From contig JAWQRM010000695.1 of assembly GCA_033557675.1 (NCBI GenBank), forward strand, positions 1 to 20,375: a DNA stretch of 20,375 nucleotides, read 5' to 3'. Shown in pieces: positions 9,501 through 15,177 of the stretch. Position numbers and translations under genes: made by a program. The DNA is from Coptodactyla brooksi. Taxonomy: Eukaryota; Arthropoda; Insecta; Coleoptera; Scarabaeidae. The notes beneath the pieces are model-generated. The model was not told the origin of the DNA. It searched no databases and saw only the letters and a list, made by a program, of their open reading frames with translations. The first letter of the stretch is position 1. Each line of letters starts with the position of its first letter.

Positions 9501-11768
9501 AATACGTACATATGTTTAACACACTTCATATGCATAATACTAAAGACATCGTGGTTATTGTATCAAAATATATTCACTGTACCCATTCAACACATATTTA
9601 ACCATTTCACTGCAGAATATATTGGATTGCTTGGAAAGTAATTTCGTTCTTTTGGCGGCAGAGGCATTAGTTGTATTTTAACCAGCCAACTTTATTCTAA
9701 ACCGTGTATGCATTATATATTCTAAGAGCTGACATCGCAAAGTTTATCTGTGAAAATATTTTGTTCAGTTCTGTGTAATTGTTTTCTTTTTGTGTCTTAT
9801 GAAACATGGAGAATCAAAAACAGCATTTTGGGCACAGTTTGCTTTTTTATTACAAAAAAGGTAAAAGTACTGTTCAAGCGAGAAAAGAATTAGTCGATGT
9901 GTATGGAAAAGATGTATTGACAGAATACAAGTATCAAAACTCTTTAGCAAAAGTTTACTACATTTTTGGGAGCTCTTTTCAAAAGTTTTGGGAGAATACC
10001 ACGATCAATTCTAGAGTGACTGTCATCAACTAGACAAATTGCATGATTTTTTTGCAAACTGCAAAAGTTTGCAAAAGGTTTGCAAAAGTTTGTAAATTTT
10101 TTTGCAAAAGTTTACAACATTTTTGAAAGCTCTTTTCAAAATTTTTGGAAGAATACCACGATCGAAAGTGTACTGCTATCAACTGGACAAATAAATTGCA
10201 TGATTTTTTGCAAGTTTGCAAAATGTTTGAAAGAATACCACAATCAATTCTAAAATGTAATTACATAAAATATTTATACTCTCTAAAAACAACCTAATGG
10301 TTTTAAAATTCTCATGTGATATATAAATATAAAGTTGTTGCAAAGGTAATTCCTTTTTTCTTTATGAAATAAATCACGATTTTTATATAATAGATGATAT
10401 AGTTAATCAAATATACATTTTCTGTTTTGTTCAATAACCTTCTGCCAGCATTCCGTCAACATCCGTGCTGATGGAACATCTGGTTCATATCAGCAAAAAA
10501 CTGTAGTAAGTGCTATTTCACAACATCATCGTTGAAAGTTTTACCATTCAATGCATTTTGCAAGGATAAAAAATAAATGGTCATCTAATCTGATAGTGCT
10601 AGGTCAGCGCTGTACGGTGGATGTGAGACATTGTTTAGCCAACCAACCTCCAATAGTTTTTGACAAGTCACTAAAGATTTTCTAAAAAAAATTTAGAAAA
10701 TCACTATGACAAAGCTGGACTAAAGTCCAGCTTTGTCATAGTGATTTTCTATGATTGCTTCATTTCATTTCACTTGTTGTTTATAGCACACATCTAGACT
10801 TAAGGATTTTTGGAATCTTTGACTTAGCCATAAAGTTTACACAATTGTCATCACTACACCAAAATACAAAAGGTTATTTTTGCTCGACGCACGTTTCAAA
10901 TTAATCGTTTGCTTCCTCAGAAACAGGTTAAAATACAGAACACCATTGTAATTCCACCAAACTAATCGCAAGATCTTTTGATGCAATTTAGCTTTTGATG
11001 TGGGTTATGCAGGTTCATTACATTTGCTCCACGATCTTTATTGATTGTTGTTATTGTAAAGTTACTTTTAAACTAATGGTAATTGTTGTTACCATTAGTT
11101 TAAAAGTATCAAATACCATTAGTTTAAATATCAAGCTGCTTAACGAATCCAAATTGCTGCAAATCACTGTTGATGGTTGATAAAAGAACTTCGAGCTTTT
11201 GACAAATCTCACGTGTTGAAATAAGGTGATCTGGTTTGATTATGGCTTTGATTTCATCATAAACTTCTTTGTGTGAAAAATCTCCAGAACGAAATTTGGT
11301 AATACAATTCTACCAAGTGAGTTCTATTACTGGTACTAAGACATTATGGTACTAAGTACGTCTATGGTACTAACACATTAGTACCATAAAGTTCACGTCT
11401 CTTTCTGGACATCAGCAGCTTACTTGCTTTTGCGAAAATAAAAACTTAAAATATGCCGAAAATGCTCGTTTTTGAATTCCTTGTTAACCTCAACATCAAA
11501 CTAACAGTGAGGCTATCTTTTTTCCCACAGGATACATATTACATTAAATTGTAGCCTCAAAATATTGACATCTTCTTCATAATTTCAGTAGTTCCAGGCG
11601 TTCAAAAGCTAATATAATAAAAACAATATTATATTGTCCAGGCTTCTAAAGTAGTATATATCTTTTTACAGCGGTGCTATAAAAGAAGGTATTCCAATGC
11701 AAACGGGGTCCACCGCAGAAATGTCAAAGGCACTGGAAAAAACGGAACCGAACAAGGAGGGCGTGTGA
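416..11768 (+). CDS. PPP6R3: Protein phosphatase 6 regulatory subunit (SAPS family), 3' part, 9 exons
   Basis: Spliced coding sequence: 416-569, 625-900, 958-1022, 1091-1283, 1343-1426, 3481-3575, 3647-3900, 7266-7677, 11672-11768. After one leading base completing an upstream codon, the exons give 543 codons with no internal stop, and every junction has GT..AG. The product is the C-terminal 542 residues of a PP6 regulatory subunit, a cytoplasmic scaffold that binds the PP6 catalytic subunit (established family knowledge). Seen in order: the end of the SAPS domain, with RINDFHNLLLDPPK, PPLGNTRLQV and NNFLHTQVE, then KGIRRGYMGHL and LGQFLKDNLPEVAERL; an acidic linker; the conserved block MQQLNSHFIETYGFNDDDF; a Ser/Asp-rich stretch; and a low-complexity tail with WADFSTASFANFEANF. 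The N-terminus and promoter are outside the window. The human family has three paralogs; R3 is used only as the usual label for the insect single copy. Family assignment is firm, the symbol less so. Confidence 0.93.
625..900 (+). CDS. PPP6R3: PPP6R exon, core of SAPS domain
   Basis: 92 whole codons, phase 0 at both ends, acceptor ttttag, donor gtaaag. It carries the most conserved SAPS block: PPLGNTRLQV, TLGTMEVLLDLFFKFQWNN and FLHTQVE. The flanking introns are 55 and 57 nt, typical of compact insect introns. An open frame starting at the TTG at 628 would be a false start; the exon begins with the preceding lysine codon. Confidence 0.92.
958..1022 (+). CDS. PPP6R3: PPP6R exon, SAPS domain helix
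   Basis: A 65-nt exon with acceptor gttacag and donor gtgagt. It encodes LLVNCKLIERILDAWKDND plus Glu-Gln and the first two bases of a split Gln codon completed at 1091. The LIERIL-AW pattern is typical of the SAPS helical repeat. Confidence 0.9.
1091..1283 (+). CDS. PPP6R3: PPP6R exon, SAPS domain (KGIRRGYMGHL)
   Basis: Acceptor tttctag, donor gtaatt. It completes the split Gln and reads 64 further codons. Motifs KGIRRGYMGHLINITNRIV and LGQFLKDNLPEVAERLDGF are hallmark SAPS strings. The following intron is 59 nt. Confidence 0.92.
1343..1426 (+). CDS. PPP6R3: PPP6R exon, acidic linker
   Basis: 28 codons, phase 0 at both ends, acceptor tatag, donor gtaagt. It encodes a glycine-led, acidic, probably disordered linker (GGAHPNTSNEDSDDYDIQF) that ends in Gln-Gln-His. 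The next intron (1427-3480) is long and TE-bearing. Confidence 0.88.
1427..1911. other. Intron 5, left part
   Basis: AT-rich, with a run of nine C at about 1728-1736. The 170 nt next to the HTH remnant may belong to the same element, but no protein similarity is visible. Nothing else recognised. Confidence 0.5.
1912..2241 (-). pseudogene. Decayed TE-type helix-turn-helix (DUF4817-like) gene piece
   Basis: Read on the minus strand from about 2241, the frame gives NEQWAIKPGMFAYDTIVRSA, then DVQHLFCQCFNIGQHGVV and NNNNMLSWIKHLRTTGNI. This follows the insect HTH pattern of DUF4817-like proteins (..F....S....QR.FRR.FNI.RHG..P..N.IL.WV..FR.TG). Stops follow in the PPGRPR region. A frame-shifted continuation reads RTIVQKNFTLKLQVVQELE, matching the R.VRRIL....H.YK.QVVQEL that follows in intact proteins. 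The catalytic part is not recognisable. It sits antisense in the 2054-nt intron. Assignment is from motif memory only. Confidence 0.6.
2242..3480. other. Intron 5, right part, no gene seen
   Basis: AT-rich intron sequence ending in the strong poly-T acceptor of the exon at 3481. Only short, isolated open frames; no transposase motif, structured RNA or extended repeat recognised. Confidence 0.55.
3481..3575 (+). CDS. PPP6R3: PPP6R exon, MQQL..FGFNDDDF block
   Basis: A strong acceptor (eight T then cag) and donor gtaagt. 31 codons plus two bases. It encodes YAEYQMQQLNSHFIETYGF followed by NDDDF, a post-SAPS block shared by vertebrate and insect PP6 regulatory subunits. Confidence 0.92.
3647..3900 (+). 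CDS. PPP6R3: PPP6R exon, post-SAPS region
   Basis: Acceptor tctctctag, donor gtaagt. It encodes SEGDLIQQQELFKQVCAQNI and DDQFFLERDQTFQTVIEKSG, then an acidic serine patch (YNSDSDEDISPTGVD) that looks like a casein-kinase-type phosphorylation target (inference). It ends one base into a Pro codon, completed at 7266 after a 3365-nt intron. Confidence 0.9.
3901..4514. other. Intron 7, left part, with two hairpins
   Basis: No coding signal recognised. It contains a 10-bp inverted repeat (3975-3984 with 4000-4009) and a 23-bp perfect inverted repeat (listed separately). The remainder is AT-rich and featureless to the eye. Confidence 0.5.
4247..4300. repeat. Perfect 23-bp inverted repeat, 8-nt loop
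   Basis: Arms 4247-4269 and 4278-4300 are exact reverse complements (atctttgtgataccatatac... ), with gtgaataa between them. No transposase is linked. It could be a minimal fold-back element or a local inverted duplication like those inside the transposons nearby. Confidence 0.9.
4515..5400 (-). mobile_element. Mariner-like element (GVQW3/FLJ37770 type), decayed
   Basis: Minus-strand pieces in order: KMLNVAVGECFMNITSICKW (about 5390-5320); IEKVKKII and IRQVADNV (about 5270-5200); ITGDETWVYIYDIETKNQSSQ (first catalytic D in GDE); RAKKAPQVQSNLKGLLM; SCTVNKEYYPENAQFYNK; HDDHDNAIAHNSLLVREF (second catalytic D in HDNA.AH); and a C-terminal part with KSVFQECFED, KRIIS and YFERDKY down to about 4530. 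These follow the mariner order TGDETWVYGYD..TK.QSSQW / HDNAPAH / SPDLAPCDFFLFPK. The third motif is degraded. At least four frameshifts and several stops; clearly inactive. Terminal repeats were not located with confidence, so the ends are approximate. Confidence 0.85.
5401..6013. other. Intron 7 middle, no gene seen
   Basis: AT-rich. An open frame of 77 codons at 5482-5715 has no recognisable motif and no coding neighbours, and is probably chance. Confidence 0.5.
6180..6284. repeat. 21-nt tandem repeat, about 4-5 copies
   Basis: Units start at 6180, 6201, 6222, 6243 and 6264, with consensus close to attgcagaagatgtgctgag. The third and last units are diverged. Because 21 is a multiple of three, both strands stay open: the plus strand gives IAEDVL-like heptads, the minus strand a Ser-rich run with STSSAI and SSSSS. 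It explains the overlapping open frames at 6014-6323, which I do not call as genes. Confidence 0.75.
6320..7265. other. Intron 7, right part
   Basis: No firm coding signal. The minus strand at 6513-6752 is open for 79 codons (starting MESNKEIKEVCGGNLSECGN) with no family I recognise. A 14-bp inverted repeat lies at 6906-6919/6923-6936. The end carries the acceptor of the exon at 7266. Confidence 0.45.
6906..6936. repeat. 14-bp AT-rich inverted repeat, 3-nt loop
   Basis: Arms 6906-6919 and 6923-6936 (aaaactataaaaaa and its complement) with tac between them. Nothing else marks an element end here. Confidence 0.75.
7266..7677 (+). CDS. PPP6R3: PPP6R exon, low-complexity tail
   Basis: Acceptor tttgcag at 7259-7265, donor gtaagt at 7678. 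The upstream open frame back to 7061 is intron, since the split Pro codon fits only with the acceptor at 7265. It encodes WSSPNPGAEAPTINSKF, WGDLDKSDTTSTGWADFS and ASFANFEANFAD, matching the W/F-rich tail of the family. 7320-7490 is markedly CpG-rich compared with the rest of the window. The last part is acidic and Lys/Val-rich. Confidence 0.9.
7746..7792. repeat. piggyBac left terminus with TTAA and subterminal palindrome
   Basis: TTAA (7746-7749) then cacattgactgtcacgtcgg. gtcacgtcgg and ccggtgtgac form an 8-of-10 palindrome across 7759-7792. This layout is typical of piggyBac ends. Confidence 0.6.
7746..9340 (-). mobile_element. piggyBac transposon copy, decayed
   Basis: Minus-strand motifs in order: PRIMSRNRFEVLLANIHFAN and GDRIGKVQPLIDILE (about 9190-9070); DKDFVIDETLLPWRGRLTF with QYIPNKAHKYGIKLFKLC (first catalytic D); LFVDNFYTSYELAL (second D, near 8797); KPIAILAYNKGKAGIDLLDQ with YATTLRKGVKWYRKL and LLGLSVVNAFVVYK (third D, near 8455); then a Cys-rich C-terminal finger with CTLCYST and YMYCPDCPHEPF, stopping at 8016. 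All three DDD motifs are readable, but the frame breaks near 8230 and between 8620 and 9060. The 3' end shows TTAA at 7746-7749 followed by cacattgactgtcacgtcgg and a subterminal imperfect palindrome. No matching end was found on the right, so that border is approximate or truncated. Intron 8. Confidence 0.88.
9341..9621. other. Intron 8 spacer, nothing recognised
   Basis: AT-rich. It could hold the lost 5' end of the piggyBac copy, but no TIR matching cacattgactg was seen. Confidence 0.45.
9622..9950 (+). mobile_element. SETMAR-type mariner, N-terminal piece
   Basis: The left end ttggattgcttggaaagtaa resembles the TTRGGTTG..C..AAAGTAAT terminal repeats of mariner elements and is preceded by TA. 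The frame from 9806 reads MENQKQHFGHSLLFYYKKGK, then STVQARKELVDVYGKDVLTE, matching the mariner start (MENKKQHFRHILLFYFRKGK..A.....I..VYG.DALTE). After a weak QNSLAKV (usual QNWFAKF) the homology ends and a local repeat array takes over. No catalytic domain is present in this orientation. Confidence 0.8.
9947..10252 (+). repeat. Local direct repeat, two copies and a third partial
   Basis: Copy A about 9947-10052, copy B about 10104-10212, copy C about 10213-10252. Shared strings include agctcttttcaaaa, gaataccacgatc and aaattgcatgatttttt. Between A and B lies a run of tgcaaaagttt variants. The array begins inside the mariner fragment, at the end of its recognisable homology. Confidence 0.7.
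10694..10751. repeat. Perfect 28-bp inverted repeat, 2-nt loop
   Basis: Arms 10694-10721 and 10724-10751 are exact reverse complements (tagaaaatcactatgacaaa..., loop aa). It lies inside the mariner coding region just upstream (in its reading direction) of SLVTCQKL, where intact transposases carry the HQDNARPH motif, so it interrupts the gene. Confidence 0.92.
11063..11128. repeat. 20-bp inverted repeat plus a third direct copy
   Basis: Arms 11063-11082 and 11089-11108 are exact reverse complements with a 6-nt loop. A further copy of taccattagtttaaa follows at about 11113-11128. It occupies a position in the mariner where roughly 50 residues of transposase, including the GDE motif, are absent. 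Confidence 0.88.
11331..11398. repeat. tggtactaa repeats, direct and inverted
   Basis: Direct copies at about 11331, 11347 and 11375. The last forms a perfect 10-bp inverted repeat (11373-11382 with 11389-11398). It interrupts the mariner N-terminal region between the NVLTE and FAKFRSGDF equivalents. Confidence 0.75.
11506..11671. other. Intron 8 end and splice acceptor
   Basis: Short non-coding stretch ending in tatctttttacag. It may include the lost 5' end of the mariner. Confidence 0.5.
11672..11768 (+). CDS. PPP6R3: PPP6R last coding exon and stop
   Basis: Acceptor tttttacag at 11663-11671. It completes a split Val codon and reads GAIKEGIPMQTGSTAEMSK and the end KTEPNKEGV, then TGA at 11766-11768. 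The stop overlaps a perfect splice donor (gtgagt at 11765-11770), so an alternative transcript could splice out just before the stop. Confidence 0.82.
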
Positions 11769-12673
11769 GTGATGTATTCGTCCCACAACATATCACATGG
11801 GAAACAAAACGAACGTTAGTATAAATACGTCACGGACGGACGGCGTCCGTATAGTATTTTGTATTTTAATCATCACCTTTCTTTAAATACTTACGAACAA
11901 TTGTTTTTATTTTTAATGTATTATTCATCTAGCAATATACTGAACGGCGCAGGTTTTCTTGTCCAATGTTTTTACGTCCTTAATTTATTAAATTTTAATT
12001 TTGTTTCTTTCTTCAGTTTTTCTGTGCGCAATTTTTAAATAAACAATTACACGGTACGACCGTTTAGTGGAAAAGTTTGTAAAGGGATTTATAAATTAAT
12101 AATAATCGTGTGCTTGAGCCATTTTATGCCAACTAACTGTTTTCCTAAATATGTGGTGCGAAATCAATTAGCTTGATAAGTGTAGTTGCAAATGCCAAAA
12201 TTGTAGTATGTGTATTTCTGGGTAAAGTAATAGAAGACGTTTGTTTATATAATTTTTTATTAATAACTTATATTTATATCTATATATGACCTTGGTTTAG
12301 CTTTCTATATTAAAAAAAAAACCTATTTATCGATCTCTTTACAACGGAAGGTGTGAAAAAGGTTTTGTGCATTGTGAGGATTAATTTATAGTGTAATTTA
12401 TATATTATATGATTTTGCACAAAATCTATCCAGTATTGTGATATGAATCTTATCCCTTACGATGCAAATTAGGAAAAGAAAATTAGTTACTTTATTGTGC
12501 CTGTTGTTGCAATCACAAATTAACCAAATATTTTCGAATAAATAACGACGATTCTGGGGTCCCCTACTCTATGCTACTACCATAGACCGGTGATATCGTT
12601 ACTTAATAAAATAGTTACATCTTATTATTATTATTATTCCTTTTTTAATTTTTCCTTCTATTTGTTCCGTTCG

Positions 12674-12698
12674 GTAGACACCGTTTGTACGTGTCTAC
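12674..12698. repeat. Hairpin in the 3' UTR (8-bp stem, 9-nt loop)
   Basis: gtagacac at 12674-12681 pairs perfectly with gtgtctac at 12691-12698. It lies in a GC-richer island (cggtagacac ... gtaccggagtac) within otherwise AT-rich UTR. A structural or protein-binding role is only a guess. Confidence 0.5.
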
Positions 12699-12948
12699 GT
12701 ACCGGAGTACAAAGCGGACACGCATCATGGCCGTTGTTCATATTATAAATGTTAGGCTTCTTTTTTCATTATACGACAGTGCAACTATAACTTCTGTGAT
12801 TATAGATTGTAACTAAGAAAAAATCATATGTACTTTTTCCTTTTCATTGGAAATGACCCTTATACAGTGCCTAGGCATTATTATATATTTTTAAACCATC
12901 CAACGTATTGTTAAGAAACCTTGTTTCCAATGTATTTCTTTTGGTTCT

Positions 12949-12954
12949 AATAAA
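12949..12954 (+). promoter_or_regulatory. Probable poly(A) signal AATAAA of the PPP6R gene
   Basis: Canonical AATAAA followed within 30 nt by a T-rich stretch (tttcaacttttctttt). It is the last such signal before recognisable mobile DNA starts. Earlier hexamers at 12038 and 12537 could give shorter 3' UTRs. Confidence 0.55.
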
Positions 12955-12970
12955 AGTTTGAGAATATTTT

Positions 12971-13269
12971 CAACTTTTCTTTTATCGTAAATAACCACTT
13001 GTGAAATATGTAAGTATACATTTTTTAATTGGATATAATCAGGAAGCAATTATAACCTGACACGTATCTTTATTATTATGGCGTTTGATTACAGGTTTTG
13101 TAATAGAAGCGCTATATTATATAGGGCTTTCAGTAATAACCAAGTCCCATATGACCACAACTGATTAGGAAATAAAACTTGCAGTATACTTTTGCGTATT
13201 GACATCAAAATTTAAGCACAGGTTAACGAAGCTATTTCACCAAGGACATGCATATGACTCCTAGACTAT
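12971..13269. other. Intergenic, nothing recognised
   Basis: AT-rich sequence between the presumed PPP6R poly(A) site and the next TE-derived fragment. No motif seen. Confidence 0.5.
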
Positions 13270-13880
13270 AATAAAACTCTATAAAAACTTTGATATAGTT
13301 TTAAATAAAATAAACGATTCCGCTCACGGTTGGATGATATGTGGTGATTTGAAAGTATCACGTATACTGCTTGGTCTGCCAAGTGGCCAAATTTCCACTT
13401 TCCTTATGTGAATAGAACTGGCCTGCAAGAAATTCTGCACAAGAACCTCGAGGACCTGGAAAAGATTTTGCTGTCATGTCTACATATTAAATTATGCGCA
13501 ATGAAACAGTTTGTGAAAGCCTTACCCATAGATAGATAATATTTTAAGTCTGCCTACGTGAAAAATGACACCTGAAAAATGATGTTCAATTCCAACTTTA
13601 AATCAAAAATAACTTTAGATAAAAAGGAGGCTTGAATATTATTCAAGGAGATTGTGACCAAGTTCTTGAGCACCAAAAAAGACCTACATATTTCTATAAT
13701 ATTATATCCAACATGCTGGAAAAGTTCAAAAAGTTTATTTACTTTCTGAATAGTCACTTTGATTTTTTCCCAGATAATTTGGGTGATGTCAGTAAGGAAT
13801 AAGGTGAGCAGTTTCATCACGATAACAAAATGATATAAAGAGACTATCAGGGCCGCTATAATACCAATATGTGAAAAGGT
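13270..13880 (+). pseudogene. Fragment of a TE-associated uncharacterized protein family
   Basis: Plus-strand pieces: IKLYKNFDIVLNKIND; GWMICGDLKVSRILLGLPSG (about 13330-13385); ILHKNLEDLEKILLSCLHIK with LCAMKQFVKAL (about 13430-13525); KEIVTKFLSTKKD; NMLEKFKKFIYFLNSHFDFF with PDNLGDVSKE and FHHD (about 13712-13825); and DYQGRYNTN (about 13845-13875). I recall an abundant arthropod/cnidarian family with the same order (WMICGDLKV..LLG...G / LLPPLHIKLGLMKQFVKAL / HFLHSHLDFFPENLG..S.E.GERFHQD / YQGRW). It is usually annotated as uncharacterized, and I cannot name its transposon class. Stops and frameshifts throughout; inactive. The opposite-strand open frame 13554-13820 is a shadow. Confidence 0.65.
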
Positions 13881-14049
13881 AATATAAGCTAATGAACAGG
13901 TAAAACGTGTAATAAAGAGGTATTTTCATGGCTATACTTAAATAAATGTTTTGTTCATTTTCTCACATTAGTTTACTTTTTAATTTCTATGATATATTCC
14001 ACTAATTTTCTGGTTTACAACAAAGTCACATTGTAACAAAACTGTGTGT

Positions 14050-14440
14050 GGTAGAAAAAACTGAGGTCAGATGCGGATTCAGCACTAACAATTCATTAAT
14101 AAGAATCGATGACACAGTACCGCTAATAGGCACGTTCTGAGTTGTTCCCTGAGAAAACTATGTCATTAAATCCTGACCATCTTCAAATTTGGTAAATTTT
14201 TTAATTTTCTTGATATTTGAATTCACTTGTTGGAAGGATTGCTATATTTTTTGTTGTTTTTTCCAAATTGTACCAACCACTAATTTACTTAGTCCCATTT
14301 CAGTATGAATTTCACTTTGTTTTACACCTTCATGCAAGCACCTTACAATGTCGAATTTAAATTTTAGTGCAAAATATCTGGATTTTTTATTTATGATGCT
14401 GTATTACTTTTTTGATCATAGGCTCGCTATATCCTGACAT
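14050..14440 (-). mobile_element. Tigger/pogo transposase N-terminal fragment
   Basis: The minus strand starts with MSGYSEP (ATG at 14440-14438). It continues KFKFDIVRCLHEGVKQSEIH, TEMGLSKLVVGTIWKKQQKI, QSFQQVNSNIKKIKKFTKFE and a weak QNVPISGTV. This is the CENP-B type DNA-binding region of Tigger elements (EIIR..E.G..QS.I....G...STV.TIWK....I...F..S...K....F), with a start of the second HTH (..VPISGP). The DDE domain is absent. It abuts a mariner fragment on the other strand. Confidence 0.75.
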
Positions 14441-14464
14441 TTACAAAATAACGTTAGTTTTTAA

Positions 14465-14700
14465 AGAGACGTGAAGTTTATGGTGTGAATGTCTTAACAG
14501 AACACGCTTGTTAGAATTAGTTTACTAAATTTTTCACCCAAAGATGGCCGATGTTCTGGCCAACTAACTGAAGTTGATGATGACGACATCAAAGCCATAG
14601 TTGAATCTAATCACCATATTTCAATCTATGAGAATGGCGAAAAGCTCCAATGTGCAAGAAAATATAGAATAGTAATGCAAGATATAATTGATTAAACATA
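14465..14700 (+). mobile_element. Mariner N-terminal fragment
   Basis: The plus strand encodes EVYGVNVLTEHAC, then FTKFFTQRW and a frame-shifted TEVDDDDIKAIVESNHHISI with ENGEKLQCARK. These match VYG.DALTE..CQNWFAKF / EVDDDKIKALIE....TTREIAEKL of SETMAR-type mariners. The stretch aaagagacgtgaa.tttatgg is also found, inverted, in the mariner at 10331-11505, so the two copies belong to related families. Confidence 0.75.
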
Positions 14701-14931
14701 TCCTGTGCTATATATAAATCACAAGAGAAACTGAAATTACTATTGCAACAACCTGATGTCTAGAAAATATAAGTTTGTTTTATCCAAAAGTCGGTTGGAT
14801 TTAAAAGAAAAATTACATACTTCCTAAGAAGTATTATTTTTCATGTTAGTTCATCACAACCCAAAATTCGCTATAAGCAAACATATCTGTGTGTATTTGT
14901 TTGATTTGCATTTTTATTAAATACATGTAGT
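14701..14931. other. Intergenic, nothing recognised
   Basis: AT-rich sequence up to the left arm of the Tc1-like element. It may contain the rest of the preceding mariner, too decayed to read. Confidence 0.45.
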
Positions 14932-15177
14932 ATGTAAAGATGACTTAGGTCTGCTTGGTTTTTTGTTCATAACTTGGTTAGTACTGCACCGATCCGGATG
15001 AACTTTTTACAGTGATTATATTTTATGCCTTCATATTTGGGTATAAAATTTCAGACCGATATCTCTCATTTTAAGAAAGTTATTTAAAAAAAAATCAAAA
15101 ATTGACCGTTCGAAAGCTTAAAGGTGATTTACGTCCACATAACAAATTTAACATTTATTTAAGAGTAATAAATTTTT
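14932..15177 (+). repeat. Left inverted arm of the Tc1-like element
   Basis: It matches the reverse complement of 20141-20375 along its whole length with scattered differences. Shared strings include tgttcataa, tagtactgcaccgatc, aagaaagttatt, gtgatttacgtccacataac and acatttatttaagag. It contains an outer repeat gatgacttaggtctgct (14939-14955) and an inner one ggtgatttacgtccaca (15123-15139). Confidence 0.9.

Larger units (their letters stand above)
10331..11505 (-). mobile_element. Mariner element (SETMAR-like), decayed, near full length
   Basis: The left (3') end agttgttgcaaaggtaattc is like the GGTTGGTGCAAAAGTAATTG terminal repeat of SETMAR-type mariners. Minus-strand motifs from the right: KEFKNEHFRHILSFYFRKSK (about 11480-11420), RELYGTNVL, CITKFRSGDFSHKEVYDEIK, PDHLISTREICQKLEVLLS, QQFGFVKQLDI (about 11125), RSWSKCNEPA and TSKAKLHQKILRLVWWNYNG, VLYFNLFLRKQTIN, SLVTCQKLLEVG, SHPPYSADLALSD (third catalytic D), LSLQNALNGKTFNDDVVK and FFADMNQMF. 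The section carrying the first catalytic D is missing and replaced by palindromic repeats at 11063-11128. The HQDNARPH region is replaced by a 28-bp palindrome. Several stops; inactive. The 5' terminal repeat near 11505-11620 was not identified. Confidence 0.87.
11769..12970 (+). other. PPP6R3: 3' UTR of the PPP6R gene
   Basis: AT-rich non-coding sequence from the stop to just past the AATAAA at 12949. No transposase homology was recognised here, unlike the introns before and the sequence after. It holds two other AATAAA hexamers (12038-12043, 12537-12542), a (tta/att)n run near 12624, a GC-rich hairpin at about 11833-11848 and a longer stem at 12674-12698. The exact UTR end is inferred. Confidence 0.6.

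Noticed and set aside
12624..12638. tta/att microsatellite in the 3' UTR
   Set aside because: Short simple repeat of about five units, expected in AT-rich sequence; no special meaning assigned.
13554..13820. 88-codon minus-strand frame
   Set aside because: It is the shadow of a plus-strand fragment with several family motifs.
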